Below, piece after piece: positions 47,420-56,749 of a stretch of DNA of 64,000 bases. The notes under the pieces are model-generated. The model did not search any database, was not told the origin of the DNA, and saw only the letters and a program-made list of their open reading frames with translations. This stretch comes from Verrucosispora sp. NA02020. Its GTDB lineage: Bacteria > Actinomycetota > Actinomycetes > Mycobacteriales > Micromonosporaceae. The stretch lies in the NCBI RefSeq assembly GCF_013364215.1, contig NZ_CP054923.1:2418001-2482000 (forward strand), read 5' to 3'. The position numbers were made by a program, and so were the translations under genes. The number at the start of each line of letters is the position of its first letter. The stretch's first letter is position 1.

Positions 47420-48253
47420 TCAGGCGTCGCTCATGGTGAGGTCGGTGATGACGATCTCCTTCTTCGGGTGACCGCCGCCGGCCTGCTGGGCGAACGCGCC
47501 GTCGTCACCGGCGGCGGCGACGTCGTTGACGATGTCCATCCCGCCGGTGATCGTGCCGAGCACGGTGTAGTTCGGGTCCAGCGGTGAGTCGCCGTAGACG
47601 ATGAAGAACTGGCTGCCGGTGCTGGACGGCTGGCCCGAGTTGGCCATCGCGATGACGCCGGCCTCGTACGGCGGGCGCTTGTCGGTGGGCAGGTTCTCCT
47701 CCGGCATGCGGTACGCCGGGCCGCCGGTGCCGTCGGTCTCGCGCCAGCCGTCGCCGGTGGAGCTCGGGTCGCCACACTGGAGCACCTTGATGCCCTCGGT
47801 CACCAGCCGGTGGCACTTGGTGTTGTCGAAGAAGTTCTGCTCGGCCAGGTGGGTGAAGCTGCCTGCGGTGCAGGGCACCGCCGACCGGTCGATCCGCGCG
47901 GTGATCGGGCCGAGGTTCGTGGTGATCGTCATGGTCTGGGTGCCGACCCGGCTCTGCTCGGCGTTCGGCAACCCGACGTCCTTGGTCGTCGGGGTCCGCT
48001 CACCCGCCGGGATCTCCACCCAGCCGCACTCCGCGGTGCTGCCGCCCTGGGCGGCGGTGTCGCCGCCGCTGTCGTCGCCGATCAGGTTGGTGGCGAGCCA
48101 GGCCGTGCCGGCGACCACCAGCAGCAGGACCACTCCGGCCCCGACCACCGCCTGGGTCTGGCGGCGCTTGCGCGCCCGCGTGGCCCGCTCGGCCATCTCC
48201 TTCTCGAGCCGGGCGCGGGCCGCCGCGCGCTGCCGCTCTCTGGTGGACGTCAC
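47420..48253 (-). CDS. Membrane-anchored cyclophilin-type peptidyl-prolyl isomerase
   Basis: A 277-residue protein. A basic N-terminus (1-34), one membrane helix (about 36-58) and an outside cyclophilin domain (about 100-275) indicate an exported, tethered foldase. Key cyclophilin parts are FFDNTKCHRLV, GVIAMANSGQPSSTGSQFFI and YTVLGTITGGMDIV. It probably assists folding of Sec-exported proteins. A similar gene follows upstream on the same strand. Confidence 0.9.
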   Translation of the reverse strand: MTSTRERQRAAARARLEKEMAERATRARKRRQTQAVVGAGVVLLLVVAGTAWLATNLIGDDSGGDTAAQGGSTAECGWVEIPAGERTPTTKDVGLPNAEQSRVGTQTMTITTNLGPITARIDRSAVPCTAGSFTHLAEQNFFDNTKCHRLVTEGIKVLQCGDPSSTGDGWRETDGTGGPAYRMPEENLPTDKRPPYEAGVIAMANSGQPSSTGSQFFIVYGDSPLDPNYTVLGTITGGMDIVNDVAAAGDDGAFAQQAGGGHPKKEIVITDLTMSDA

Positions 48254-48315
48254 GCCTCGATCCTCCTGGACTGTATGTGGATGCCGCTGGGGCGGGTGGA
48301 ACCGCCGATTACCGA

Positions 48316-49227
48316 TCAGCCGGCGCTTGCGCTGGCCTCGGGCGCGCCGGAGGCCGCCGGGCTCGCCGTGCCCGCCGGCGTGGGCTCGGCCGGCGACGCC
48401 GGGTCCAGCCCCGGCTCGCCGACGGTCAGGCTCTGGATGACCACGTCGTCGTCCTTCGGCTTGACCTTCTCCCCAGCCTCATTCTCCACGGTCGGCAGTG
48501 CGCCGATCTTCTCCACCACGTCCAGGCCGCCGGTGACCCGGCCGATGACCGGGAAGCTCGGCTCGGCGGTGGTGAAGTCCTCGAAGAAGATCAGGAACTG
48601 GCTGCCGTTGGCACCCGGCGGGTTGCTGATCATCGCCACCGTGCCCTTGGGGTACGTGGGCGGCTGGTCCGGCGACGGGCTGGGCGACGCCTCCGGGGCG
48701 GTCGGCACGTTCTCGTTGTGGAACGAGTACGACGGGCCGCCGAGACCGGTGCCGCTCGGGTCGCCGCAGCGCACCGCCCCGTCGGCCGTGATCTCGTGGC
48801 ACTTGGTGTCGTTGTAGAAGCCCTGCCCGGCCAGGTGGGCGATGCTCGCGGCGGCGCACGGGGCGTTCGCGAGGTCCAGCTCGACCGAGATCGGGTCGCC
48901 CTGGTTGGTGGTGATCGTCATCGGTTGGGTGCCGGTCACCGGCAGGCCCGTGGCGGCCGGCTCGCCGACCTGGCGGAGGTTCGGGTTGCCCTCGGTGTTC
49001 TGCGGGGTCCAGAGGCAGACCTCGTCGTTCGCGGTGTCCTGTGTCGGCTCGCTGTCGAAGGCGCCCAGCGCCCACGCCGAACCGGCGACGACGAGCACGA
49101 GGATCAGGGCGGTGCCGACACCGGCTCGGATCCGTCGGCGGCGCCTGACGGTGGCGGCCCGGCGGGCCTGTTGCCGGTCGAGCTTGGCCCGCGCCAGTTT
49201 GCGCTGCCGGTCCCTGCTGGAAGCCAC
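48316..49227 (-). CDS. Second membrane-anchored cyclophilin-type isomerase
   Basis: A 303-residue paralogue of the neighbouring cyclophilin: basic N-terminus, one helix (about 32-54), then the cyclophilin domain with FYNDTKCHEIT, GTVAMISNPPGANGSQFLIFF and FPVIGRVTGGLDVVEKI. A Ser/Pro/Ala-rich tail and a PEASPSPSPDQPP loop are extra. The catalytic Arg position (FHR in the family) reads HEI here, so activity may be weak. GTG at 49227 follows AGGGGAG. Confidence 0.87.
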   Translation of the reverse strand: MASSRDRQRKLARAKLDRQQARRAATVRRRRRIRAGVGTALILVLVVAGSAWALGAFDSEPTQDTANDEVCLWTPQNTEGNPNLRQVGEPAATGLPVTGTQPMTITTNQGDPISVELDLANAPCAAASIAHLAGQGFYNDTKCHEITADGAVRCGDPSGTGLGGPSYSFHNENVPTAPEASPSPSPDQPPTYPKGTVAMISNPPGANGSQFLIFFEDFTTAEPSFPVIGRVTGGLDVVEKIGALPTVENEAGEKVKPKDDDVVIQSLTVGEPGLDPASPAEPTPAGTASPAASGAPEASASAG

Positions 49228-49474
49228 CCGTGCTCCCCTTTCCTCTACCCTGGTCGTCACCTGGTGGTCGCGTACCCGTCGGGCGGCAGGTGCGCCACGC
49301 CACACGCCCGCCAGAGTGTACGGGTACCGGCTGGGAAAGTCGTGTACGAGGTCGGTGCACATCCGCATCGGAGTCCGTCACTGCCCCCGCGCGCCGGTGG
49401 GACGACCGGCCCGAGCCCGCCGGGGGACGCCGGTAGGCTGCTGGCGAGGACGACTCGACGGAAGGGGAGCGGAC

Positions 49475-50194
49475 GTGCTCGTGGCCGGCTTTCCCGCGGA
49501 CGCCTTCGGCACCAACTGCTATGTGGTCGCCGCCGCGCCGGGGGAGCAGTGCGTGGTGGTCGACCCCGGCATCGGGGTGATCGACCGGCTCGACGCGCTG
49601 CTCGCCGAGCATCGACTGCACCCGGCGGCCGTGCTGCTCACCCACGGGCACCTCGACCACACCTTCTCCGTCGCGCCGGTGTGCGGCGCGCGCGGCATCA
49701 CCGCGTACGTGCACCCGGCGGACCGGGAGTTGCTGGCCGACCCGACCAAGGCCCTGTCGATGGACCTCACCCAGCTCTTCGGTGGCCGGCTGCCGTACGC
49801 CGAGCCGGAGGATGTCGCCGAGCTGTCCGACGGGACGACGCTCAGCCTCGCCGGTCTGGAGATCACCGTCGACCACGCACCGGGCCATACCGGCGGGTCG
49901 GTGCTGTTCCGGCTGCCCGGCGCCGGCTCGCCGTGGGAGGCCGAGCAGATCTGTCTCTCCGGTGACGTGCTGTTCGCCGGCTCGATCGGCCGCACCGACC
50001 TGGCCGGTGGCGACATGCCGACGATGGTCGCCAGCCTGCGGGACAAGATCCTCCCGCTCGCCGACGACACCGTCGTGCTGCCCGGCCACGGCCCCACGAC
50101 CACCATCGGCCGCGAGCGCGCCACCAACCCGTACCTCGTCGAGGTGGCCGGGATGGGCGGCGGACGACCGGCGGCCCCCACCCGCGGCCTGTAG
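49475..50194 (+). CDS. Metallo-beta-lactamase-fold hydrolase (glyoxalase II-like)
   Basis: A 239-residue zinc hydrolase. The metal motif THGHLDH (near 60-66) and the downstream HAPGHTGG, GDVLFAGSIGRTD and LPGHGPTTTIG are complete, as in YcbL/GloB-like thioesterases. The GTG at 49475 has AAGGGGAG upstream. It lies just before hisS, as in other actinobacteria. The substrate is unknown, probably a small thioester. Confidence 0.9.
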   Translation: MLVAGFPADAFGTNCYVVAAAPGEQCVVVDPGIGVIDRLDALLAEHRLHPAAVLLTHGHLDHTFSVAPVCGARGITAYVHPADRELLADPTKALSMDLTQLFGGRLPYAEPEDVAELSDGTTLSLAGLEITVDHAPGHTGGSVLFRLPGAGSPWEAEQICLSGDVLFAGSIGRTDLAGGDMPTMVASLRDKILPLADDTVVLPGHGPTTTIGRERATNPYLVEVAGMGGGRPAAPTRGL

Positions 50195-50248
50195 TCGCCG
50201 CGGACCAGGACCTCCCCGCGCCGCTCGCGCGGGTGCCGAAGGAGCATC

Positions 50249-51577
50249 ATGAGCAAGCCCACGCCCATCTCCGGCTTCCCGGAGTGGACGCCCGCCCAGC
50301 GGATGATCGAGCAGTACGTCCTGGACCGGATCCGGTCCACCTTCGAGCTGTACGGCTTCGCGCCGCTGGAGACCCGGGCCGTCGAGCCGCTGGACCAGTT
50401 GCTGCGCAAGGGGGAGACCTCGAAGGAGGTCTACGTGATCCGGCGCCTCCAGGGCGATCCGGAGGGTCCGGCCGGTGACGACGCCCTCGGCCTGCACTTC
50501 GACCTCACCGTGCCGTTCGCCCGGTACGTGCTGGAGAACGCCGGCAAGCTCCAGTTCCCGTTCCGCCGCTACCAGATCCAGAAGGTGTGGCGGGGCGAAC
50601 GCCCTCAGGAGGGCCGGTACCGCGAGTTCCTCCAGGCGGACATCGACATCGTCGACCGGGACACCCTCGCCGGGCACCACGAGGCGGAGATGCCGCTGGT
50701 CATCGGCGACGCGTTGCGGGCGTTGCCGATCCCGCCGGTACGCATCCAGGTCAACAACCGCAAGATCTGCGAGGGGTTCTACCGGGGCATCGGGCTGACC
50801 GACCCGGAGGCGACGCTGCGCGCGGTCGACAAGCTCGACAAGATCGGCCCGGCCGGCGTGACGGAGCTGCTGGCGACCACGGCCGGGGCGAGCGAGGCGC
50901 AGGCCAAGGCATGTCTGGCGCTGGCCGAGATCTCCGCGCCGGACGCCTCGTTCGCCGACGCGGTCCGCGCGCTCGGGGTCAGCGACCCGTTGCTGGACGA
51001 GGGGGTCGCGGAGCTGACCGCCGTGGTGGAGACCGCCGCCGCGCACTCGCCCGGTCTCTGCGTGGCCGACCTGCGGATCGCCCGTGGCCTGGACTACTAC
51101 ACCGGCACGGTCTACGAGACGCAGATGATCGGGTACGAGAAGTTCGGCTCGATCTGCTCCGGCGGCCGGTACGACAACCTGGCCAGCGCCGGGACCACCC
51201 GCTTCCCCGGGGTGGGCATCTCGATCGGGGTGACCCGGCTGCTCGGTCTGCTCTTCGGCGCCGAGGCGCTGACCGTCTCCCGGTCCGTGCCGACCTGTGT
51301 GCTGGTGGCGGTGACCAACGAGGAGCTGCGGGCCGACAGCAACCGGGTCGCCGAGGCGCTGCGGTCGCGGGGCGTACCCACCGAGGTGTCGCCGAGCGCG
51401 GCGAAGTTCGGCAAGCAGATCCGGTACGCGGAGCGACGCGGCATCCCGTACGTCTGGTTCCCGGGCGCGGAGGGCGCCCCCGACGAGGTGAAGGACATCC
51501 GCTCCGGTGAGCAGGTCGTCGCGGCGGCGGGGGAGTGGTCGCCGCCTCGGGCGGACCTGACACCGCTGGTCAGCTGA
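50249..51577 (+). CDS. hisS: Histidyl-tRNA synthetase
   Basis: A 442-residue class II aminoacyl-tRNA synthetase. Motif 2 is FRRYQIQKVWRGERPQ, the histidine-binding motifs are ARGLDYYTGTVYE and CSGGRYDNLA, motif 3 is GVGISIGVTRLL, and a C-terminal anticodon-binding domain follows (VPTCVLVAV onward). GAAGGAG precedes the ATG. Confidence 0.95.
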   Translation: MSKPTPISGFPEWTPAQRMIEQYVLDRIRSTFELYGFAPLETRAVEPLDQLLRKGETSKEVYVIRRLQGDPEGPAGDDALGLHFDLTVPFARYVLENAGKLQFPFRRYQIQKVWRGERPQEGRYREFLQADIDIVDRDTLAGHHEAEMPLVIGDALRALPIPPVRIQVNNRKICEGFYRGIGLTDPEATLRAVDKLDKIGPAGVTELLATTAGASEAQAKACLALAEISAPDASFADAVRALGVSDPLLDEGVAELTAVVETAAAHSPGLCVADLRIARGLDYYTGTVYETQMIGYEKFGSICSGGRYDNLASAGTTRFPGVGISIGVTRLLGLLFGAEALTVSRSVPTCVLVAVTNEELRADSNRVAEALRSRGVPTEVSPSAAKFGKQIRYAERRGIPYVWFPGAEGAPDEVKDIRSGEQVVAAAGEWSPPRADLTPLVS

Positions 51578-51584
51578 ACCCGGA

Positions 51585-51643
51585 TGTAAGGAAGGGCCCC
51601 CTGCTAACGCCTCGCGTATAGCAGGGGGCCCTTCCTAACGTCG
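51585..51643. repeat. Dispersed hairpin repeat, copy D
   Basis: GTAAGGAAGGGCCCCCTGCTA pairs with TAGCAGGGGGCCCTTCCTAAC (both written here as halves of one stem) across the loop ACGCCTCGCGTA. It is the most perfect copy, placed between converging hisS and the thioesterase gene, and could terminate both. Confidence 0.8.
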
Positions 51644-51671
51644 GGCCGAGCGGCCGGCAGCGGCGGAGCCC

Positions 51672-52178
51672 TCACTCCAGGGGGAGCAGCAGGCAGCTCG
51701 ACGTGGCGTGCGCGACGAGGCGGGACTGCCCGTCGGTCAGCCGGGCCTCGGCCAGGGCGGTCCGTCGACCGCGTTGCAGCACGGTGCCTTCGCAGCGAAG
51801 CGTCCCGGAGCGGACGGTCACCGGGCGGAGAAACTTCACGTTGAGGTCCAGCGAGGTGTAGCCCATGCCGACCGGCAGCGTGGTGTGTACGGCGCACGCG
51901 GCGGCGGTGTCCAGCAGCGTGGAGAGCACGCCGCCGTGCACGGTGCCGAGCGGGTTGTAGTGGAACTCCTGCGGCTCCAGTTCGACGACGACCCGGCCCT
52001 CCTCGGCCTCCATCCGGGACATGTCGATCAGGTGCATGACCGGTGGGGCGGCCAGCTCCCCGGCGATCATCGCGCGGAGCAGTTCCAGTCCGCTGCGCCG
52101 GCCGACCTGGTCGGCGTTGAGGCCCGGGTCGGACCAGGAGAAGGTGCGGCTGCGCGTCGCCCCCTGCATCTGCGTCAT
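51672..52178 (-). CDS. PaaI-family thioesterase (hotdog fold)
   Basis: A 168-residue acyl-CoA thioesterase-like protein. The hotdog signature NPLGTVHGGVLSTLLDTAAACAV (near 75-97) with the catalytic Asp region, then GYTSLDLNVKFLRPV, are typical. It hydrolyses short or aromatic acyl-CoA esters. It is divergent from the HxlR gene with a shared 55-base gap bearing a palindrome. Confidence 0.9.
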   Translation of the reverse strand: MTQMQGATRSRTFSWSDPGLNADQVGRRSGLELLRAMIAGELAAPPVMHLIDMSRMEAEEGRVVVELEPQEFHYNPLGTVHGGVLSTLLDTAAACAVHTTLPVGMGYTSLDLNVKFLRPVTVRSGTLRCEGTVLQRGRRTALAEARLTDGQSRLVAHATSSCLLLPLE

Positions 52179-52203
52179 GGACGCAGCCTGTCAGGGCTTG
52201 CTG

Positions 52204-52220
52204 GGTCTGTCAATCAGACC
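52204..52220. promoter_or_regulatory. HxlR operator candidate in the divergent gap
   Basis: GGTCTG-TCAAT-CAGACC is a perfect six-base inverted repeat, 13 bases before the HxlR start and 25 bases before the thioesterase start. It is well placed to control both genes. Confidence 0.5.
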
Positions 52221-52233
52221 TAGCCTGGCGGGC

Positions 52234-52704
52234 ATGAGACCCGTGGCCCTGGACTGGTCGATCGACAACTGCACGGTCGCCCGCGCCATGGAGGTCCTCG
52301 GCGAGAAGTGGACCCTGGTGGTGCTCCGCGAGGTGTTCAGCGGCGTCCGCCGCTTCGACGACATGCGGGTACGCACCGGCGTCCCCCGGCAGGTGCTGGC
52401 CAACCGGCTGGCCACACTGGTCGCGCAGGGGGTGCTCCGGCGGGAGCCGTACCGCGAGCCGGGCAGCCGGCTGCGCCACGAGTACCGGCTCACCCCCAAG
52501 GGAATGGATCTGTGGCCGGTGCTGGTCGCCGTGCTGGCCTGGGGGGACCGGTACCTCGCCGACCCGGAGGGGCCGCCGCTGAGCGTCGGACACCGCGACT
52601 GCGGCGCCGAGGTCGGGGTGGAACTGCACTGCGCGGACGGGCACCACGTCACCGACGCGCGTGACGTGGTGCCGCGTCCGGGCCCGGGCGCCCGTCGACG
52701 ATGA
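52234..52704 (+). CDS. HxlR-family transcriptional regulator
   Basis: A 156-residue winged-helix regulator: CTVARAMEVLGEKWTLVVLREV and RFDDMRVRTGVPRQVLANRL followed by YRLTPKG. C-terminal extension of about 40 residues contains HRDCGAEVGVELHCADGH, a possible Cys/His metal or redox site. The ATG has no ribosome site, so leaderless expression is likely. Its 3' end overlaps the antisense pseudogene frame by 56 bases. Confidence 0.88.
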   Translation: MRPVALDWSIDNCTVARAMEVLGEKWTLVVLREVFSGVRRFDDMRVRTGVPRQVLANRLATLVAQGVLRREPYREPGSRLRHEYRLTPKGMDLWPVLVAVLAWGDRYLADPEGPPLSVGHRDCGAEVGVELHCADGHHVTDARDVVPRPGPGARRR

Positions 52705-53283
52705 CGCCCGGCCGGTCTCCGGCGGTGGTGCCCGGCCGGTCTCCGGCGGTGGTGCCCGGCCGGTCTCCGGCGGTGGTGCCCGGCCGGTCTCCGGCGGTGG
52801 TGCCCGGCCGGTCTCCGGCGGTGGTGCCCGGCCGGCCTCCGGCGGTGGTGCCCGGCTGCGACCAGGCGAAGCCGACGGGGTAGGAGACGTTCGCCAGGAC
52901 CTGCTGGCCGCTGGCGTTCGGGTGGAAGTAGTCCCAGGCGGAGAGCGGGGAGAGGCTGAACGGGTAGCCGAAGACCGCGTTGCCGTCGTACCGGCAGTTC
53001 GGCCTGTACGCGGCGCAGGCGGCGGCGAACTGGCCGTTGAAGTCGATCACCCGCTGCCGTACCCGGTGGCGTCGGTCCACCTCGGTCTGGGCGGTGGAGG
53101 TCGGGTTGGCCAGCAGCGACTGGCCGGTGCAGGCGTCGTTCGCGCCGATCAGGATGGTGACGTACCCGGCTCTCCGGCTAACGGCGGTTCCGGGCCGGGT
53201 GCGGCCAGGGCGGGGGCGGTGGCGAGCAGGACGAGGACGGTGGCGGCGGCGAGGGTGGCCAGCGCGCGTCGGACGAGGGTCAT
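52649..53283 (-). pseudogene. SGNH/GDSL-hydrolase gene with internal deletion and frameshift
   Basis: The start (ATG at 53283) codes a clear signal peptide (MTLVRRALATLAAATVLVLL..), but this frame stops at 53149 after 44 residues. In another frame the C-terminal part of an SGNH hydrolase follows: YVTILIGANDACTG (block III) and SAWDYFHPNASGQQVLA (block V, Asp-His). The GDS block with the catalytic serine and about 130-150 residues are absent. A run of 24-base repeats at the 3' end codes PGTTAGDR units. Not expected to make an active lipase. Confidence 0.8.
52707..52850. repeat. Six 24-base tandem repeats
   Basis: Six back-to-back units of CCCGGCCGGTCTCCGGCGGTGGTG, the last with one change. 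On the minus strand each codes PGTTAGDR. Direct, spacer-free repetition rules out a CRISPR array. Confidence 0.95.
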
Positions 53284-53530
53284 GGGTGGCCTCCGGTTCA
53301 CGGTTGCCGGGTGGCGGCGGTGAACAGAGCGTATAGATGACCGTCTGTGTCCACAATGTTGCAGAGAGGTGACGTGGGGGTGGTTGGTCGATTCGGCCGG
53401 AGGCGGGGCTTGTTGACGATCTTAAATGTGTGAATACTTTCCCTCGCTTGGCCATTTCCCCAGGTGGCCGAGTTGCCCCCGCTCCTGTCGACGTGACAGG
53501 GCACGAAACCCCCTACCGGGAGGCTGTTAC

Positions 53531-54583
53531 ATGCGACCCACAAGGTCAATGCTCCGCCGCGTCTTCTCCGTCGCCGCCGCCGGAACTCTGGTCGCCGGCG
53601 TACTGGCCGGTGCCCCGGCCCAGGCGGCGCCCGCGTCCGCCACACCCGACGCGGCCTCCGCCCTCGCCGACCGCCTCGGCGACCGCGCGGCGGGTGCCTA
53701 CGCCGACGCCAGCGGCGCCATGGTCGTCGCGGTGACCGACGCCGTCGCGGCCCGCCAGGTGGCCGCCGCCGGCGCCACCCCGAAGCTGGTCACGCGTGGT
53801 GCCACCGAGCTGAACCGGGCCACCGCCGTGCTGGAGCGCTCCGCCGCGATCCCGGGCACCGCCTGGTGGACCGACCCCGCCACCAACCAGGTCGTCGTCT
53901 CCGTCGACAGCACCGTCACCGGCGCCAAGCTGGAGCAGGTCAAGGCCGCCGCCGCCCGCACCAACGGCGCCGTCCGTATCGAGGCCCAGGCCGGTGTGCT
54001 GAGCACCCGCATCTCCGGTGGCGAGGCGATCTATGCGCAGGGTGGCGGGCGCTGCTCGCTCGGCTTCAACGTGCGCGCCGGCAGCACCTACTACTTCGTG
54101 ACCGCCGGCCACTGCACCAACATCGCCGCGAACTGGTACAGCAACTCGGCGCAGACCGCGCTGCTCGGTTCGCGTACCGGCAGCGTCTTCCCGGGCAGCG
54201 ACTACGGCATCGTCCGCTACGCCAACCAGAGCGTCGTGCAGCCGGGCAACGTCTACCTCCACAACGGCACCTACCGGGAGATCACCGCTTCCGGCAACGC
54301 GTACGTCGGCCAGTCGGCGCAGCGTTCCGGCAGCACCACCGGTGTGCGCAGCGGCTCGGTGACCGCCCTCAACGCCACCGTCAACTACGCCGAGGGCCAG
54401 GTGCGCGGCCTGATCCGGACCAACATCTGCGCCCAGCCGGGCGACAGCGGCGGCTCGCTCTTCAGCGGCACCATCGCGCTCGGCCTGACCTCCGGCGGCA
54501 GCGGCAACTGCAGCATCGGCGGCACCACCTTCTTCCAGCCCATCGGACCGGTGCTGAGCCGGTACGGCGTCAGCGTCTACTGA
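53531..54583 (+). CDS. Secreted streptogrisin-like serine protease (S1 family, alpha-lytic type)
   Basis: A 350-residue pre-pro-protease. Signal peptide 1-32, propeptide of about 130 residues for folding, then the mature domain from [11 protein letters not shown]. The catalytic triad is H194 (TAGHC), D224 (GSDYGIVRY) and S306 ([10 protein letters not shown]), with disulfide cysteines beside His and Ser. It should digest proteins outside the cell. The ATG at 53531 follows GGGAGG. The upstream 150 bases are AT-richer and probably hold the promoter. Confidence 0.93.
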   Translation: MRPTRSMLRRVFSVAAAGTLVAGVLAGAPAQAAPASATPDAASALADRLGDRAAGAYADASGAMVVAVTDAVAARQVAAAGATPKLVTRGATELNRATAVLERSAAIPGTAWWTDPATNQVVVSVDSTVTGAKLEQVKAAAARTNGAVRIEAQAGVLSTRISGGEAIYAQGGGRCSLGFNVRAGSTYYFVTAGHCTNIAANWYSNSAQTALLGSRTGSVFPGSDYGIVRYANQSVVQPGNVYLHNGTYREITASGNAYVGQSAQRSGSTTGVRSGSVTALNATVNYAEGQVRGLIRTNICAQPGDSGGSLFSGTIALGLTSGGSGNCSIGGTTFFQPIGPVLSRYGVSVY

Positions 54584-54619
54584 CCCGTACTCACGTATCT
54601 GACCTTCTCCTCCGCCAGC

Positions 54620-54648
54620 GGGCCGCCGGATTCCTCCTCCGGCGGCCC
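54620..54648 (+). terminator. Terminator hairpin after the serine protease
   Basis: Perfect arms GGGCCGCCGGA (54620-54630) and TCCGGCGGCCC (54638-54648) with a seven-base loop, 36 bases past the stop. Confidence 0.8.
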
Positions 54649-54657
54649 GCCCGGCTT

Positions 54658-54786
54658 GTAAGCAGGGGTCCCCTGCTAACGCCTGCGGTATAGGAAGGGT
54701 CCCCTGCTAACGCCAACCGGCGCGCTGGTGTTAGTAGGGGACCCCTGCTATGCACGAGGCGTTAACAGGGGGCCCTTCCTTGCACC
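54658..54786. repeat. Dispersed hairpin repeat, copy E (multiple units)
   Basis: Two forward half-units (TAAGCAGGGGTCCCCTGCTAACGCC; GAAGGGTCCCCTGCTAACGCC) and one inverted full unit ending GGCGTTAACAGGGGGCCCTTCCTTGC lie within 130 bases, before aspS. Confidence 0.75.
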
Positions 54787-54863
54787 CGGGGAACGGGGAC
54801 GGGGGAGGGCTGACAGAATGCCGGGAGCAACGGACGTAGAGCCAGACGAGGGAGACGCACGTC

Positions 54864-56669
54864 GTGATCCGTACCCATGACGCCGGCAGCCTGCGCGCGA
54901 CGGACGCCGGCACCACGGTGACGCTCGCCGGGTGGGTGGCCCGCCGGCGCGACCACGGCGGTGTCATCTTCGTCGACCTGCGCGACGCATCCGGCGTGGT
55001 CCAGGTGGTCTTCCGCGAGGAGGACGCGCACGCGCTGCGCAACGAGTACTGCGTCAAGGTCGTCGGTGAGGTCACCCGTCGCCCGGCGGGCAACGAGAAC
55101 CCGGAGCTGCCGACCGGCGAGATCGAGGTGACCGCCGCCGAGTTGGACGTGCTCTCCGAGGCCGCTCCGCTGCCGCTGCCGATCGACGACCAGGTGGTGG
55201 CCGGCGACGACGTCCGCCTCAAGTACCGCTATCTCGACCTGCGCCGGGGCGGCCCGGCCCGGGCGATGCGCCTGCGCTCGCGGGCCAACCAGCTCGCCCG
55301 TGGCGTGTTGCACGAGCGGGACTTCCTGGAGATCGAGACGCCGACGCTGACCCGGTCCACCCCGGAGGGCGCCCGCGACTTCCTGGTCCCGGTCCGCCTG
55401 CAACCCGGCAGCTGGTACGCGCTGCCGCAGTCCCCGCAGCTGTTCAAGCAGCTGCTCATGGTCGGCGGCATGGAGCGGTATTACCAGATCGCCCGCTGCT
55501 ACCGCGACGAGGACTTCCGGGCCGACCGGCAGCCGGAGTTCACCCAGCTCGACATCGAGATGTCCTTCGTCACCGAGGAGGACGTGATCGACCTCGGTGA
55601 GGAGATCGCCGCCGCCCTCTGGTCGGACCTGGCCGGGTACGAGATCCCGCGCCCGATCCCGCGCATCACCTGGCACGACGCCATGGCCCGGTACGGCTCG
55701 GACAAGCCGGACCTGCGCTACGGCGTGGAGCTGACCGAGCTGACCGACTACCTGCGCGGCACCCAGTTCCGGGTCTTCGCCGGGGCGATCGACGCGGGCG
55801 GGTACGTCGGTGCGGTGGTGATGCCCGGCGGCGCCGGTCAGACCCGCAAGGAACTGGACGGCTGGCAGGACTGGGCCAAGGCGCGCGGTGCCAAGGGACT
55901 GGCGTACGTGGTGTTGGACGCCGAGACCGGCGAGCCGCGCGGGCCGGTGGCGAAGAACCTCTCCGCCGAGCACCTGGCCGGGCTGGCCGACGCCGTCGGC
56001 GCCAAGCCGGGCGACGCCGTCTTCTTCGCTGCCGGCCCGGAGGCACGCCCGGCCCAGGAGCTGCTCGGTGCGGCCCGGATCGAGATCGCCAAGCGGGCCG
56101 GTCTGGTCGACGAGAGCGCCTGGGCGTTCTGCTGGGTGGTGGACGCGCCGATGTTCGAGAAGACGGACGATGGTGGCTGGACGGCCGTGCACCACCCGTT
56201 CACCTCGCCGAACGCCGAGTGGATGGACCGCTTCGAGGAGGCGCCGGACCGGGCGCTGGCCTACGCGTACGACATCGTCTGCAACGGAAACGAGATCGGC
56301 GGCGGCTCGATCCGTATCCACCGTCGTGAGGTGCAGCAGCGGGTCTTCGAGCTGCTCGGCATCACGCCGGAGGAGGCGCAGGACAAGTTCGGCTTCCTGC
56401 TGGAGGCGTTCAGCTACGGCCCGCCCCCGCACGGCGGCATCGCGTTCGGCTGGGACCGGGTCTGCATGCTGCTCGCCGGTGTCGACTCGATCCGCGAGGT
56501 CATCGCCTTCCCGAAGACGCGCGGCGGCTTCGACCCGCTGACCGGCGCACCCACCCCGATCACCGGGCAGCAGCGCGCCGAGGCCGGTATCGACGCCAAG
56601 CCGAAGCCGGCCCAGGTCCCGCACACCGGCACCGCCGGCCCGGCCGCCCCGGTCGCCGACCCCACCTGA
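54864..56669 (+). CDS. aspS: Aspartyl-tRNA synthetase
   Basis: A 601-residue class II synthetase of bacterial type: N-terminal OB-fold ([21 protein letters not shown]), motif 1 near 150, motif 2 [21 protein letters not shown] near 210, the inserted GAD domain (about 290-420), and motif 3 [14 protein letters not shown] near 530. Proline/alanine-rich C-terminal tail. Specificity (Asp only, or Asp plus Asn) cannot be decided here. GTG start at 54864. Confidence 0.95.
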   Translation: MIRTHDAGSLRATDAGTTVTLAGWVARRRDHGGVIFVDLRDASGVVQVVFREEDAHALRNEYCVKVVGEVTRRPAGNENPELPTGEIEVTAAELDVLSEAAPLPLPIDDQVVAGDDVRLKYRYLDLRRGGPARAMRLRSRANQLARGVLHERDFLEIETPTLTRSTPEGARDFLVPVRLQPGSWYALPQSPQLFKQLLMVGGMERYYQIARCYRDEDFRADRQPEFTQLDIEMSFVTEEDVIDLGEEIAAALWSDLAGYEIPRPIPRITWHDAMARYGSDKPDLRYGVELTELTDYLRGTQFRVFAGAIDAGGYVGAVVMPGGAGQTRKELDGWQDWAKARGAKGLAYVVLDAETGEPRGPVAKNLSAEHLAGLADAVGAKPGDAVFFAAGPEARPAQELLGAARIEIAKRAGLVDESAWAFCWVVDAPMFEKTDDGGWTAVHHPFTSPNAEWMDRFEEAPDRALAYAYDIVCNGNEIGGGSIRIHRREVQQRVFELLGITPEEAQDKFGFLLEAFSYGPPPHGGIAFGWDRVCMLLAGVDSIREVIAFPKTRGGFDPLTGAPTPITGQQRAEAGIDAKPKPAQVPHTGTAGPAAPVADPT

Positions 56670-56678
56670 CCGACACCG

Positions 56679-56715
56679 CGTGAGGTCGGTGGGGCAGCAC
56701 CCCGCCGACCTCACG
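56679..56715 (+). terminator. Terminator hairpin after aspS
   Basis: CGTGAGGTCGG (56679-56689) pairs with CCGACCTCACG (56705-56715), and the inner GGGG/CCCC extends the stem. It starts ten bases past the aspS stop. Confidence 0.8.
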
Positions 56716-56749
56716 GCGCGTCGCGGAGCGGTCCAGGGGGTGCAGGTCG

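Noticed and set aside
52707..52850. CRISPR-like array
   Set aside because: The units abut without spacers and no cas genes are near.
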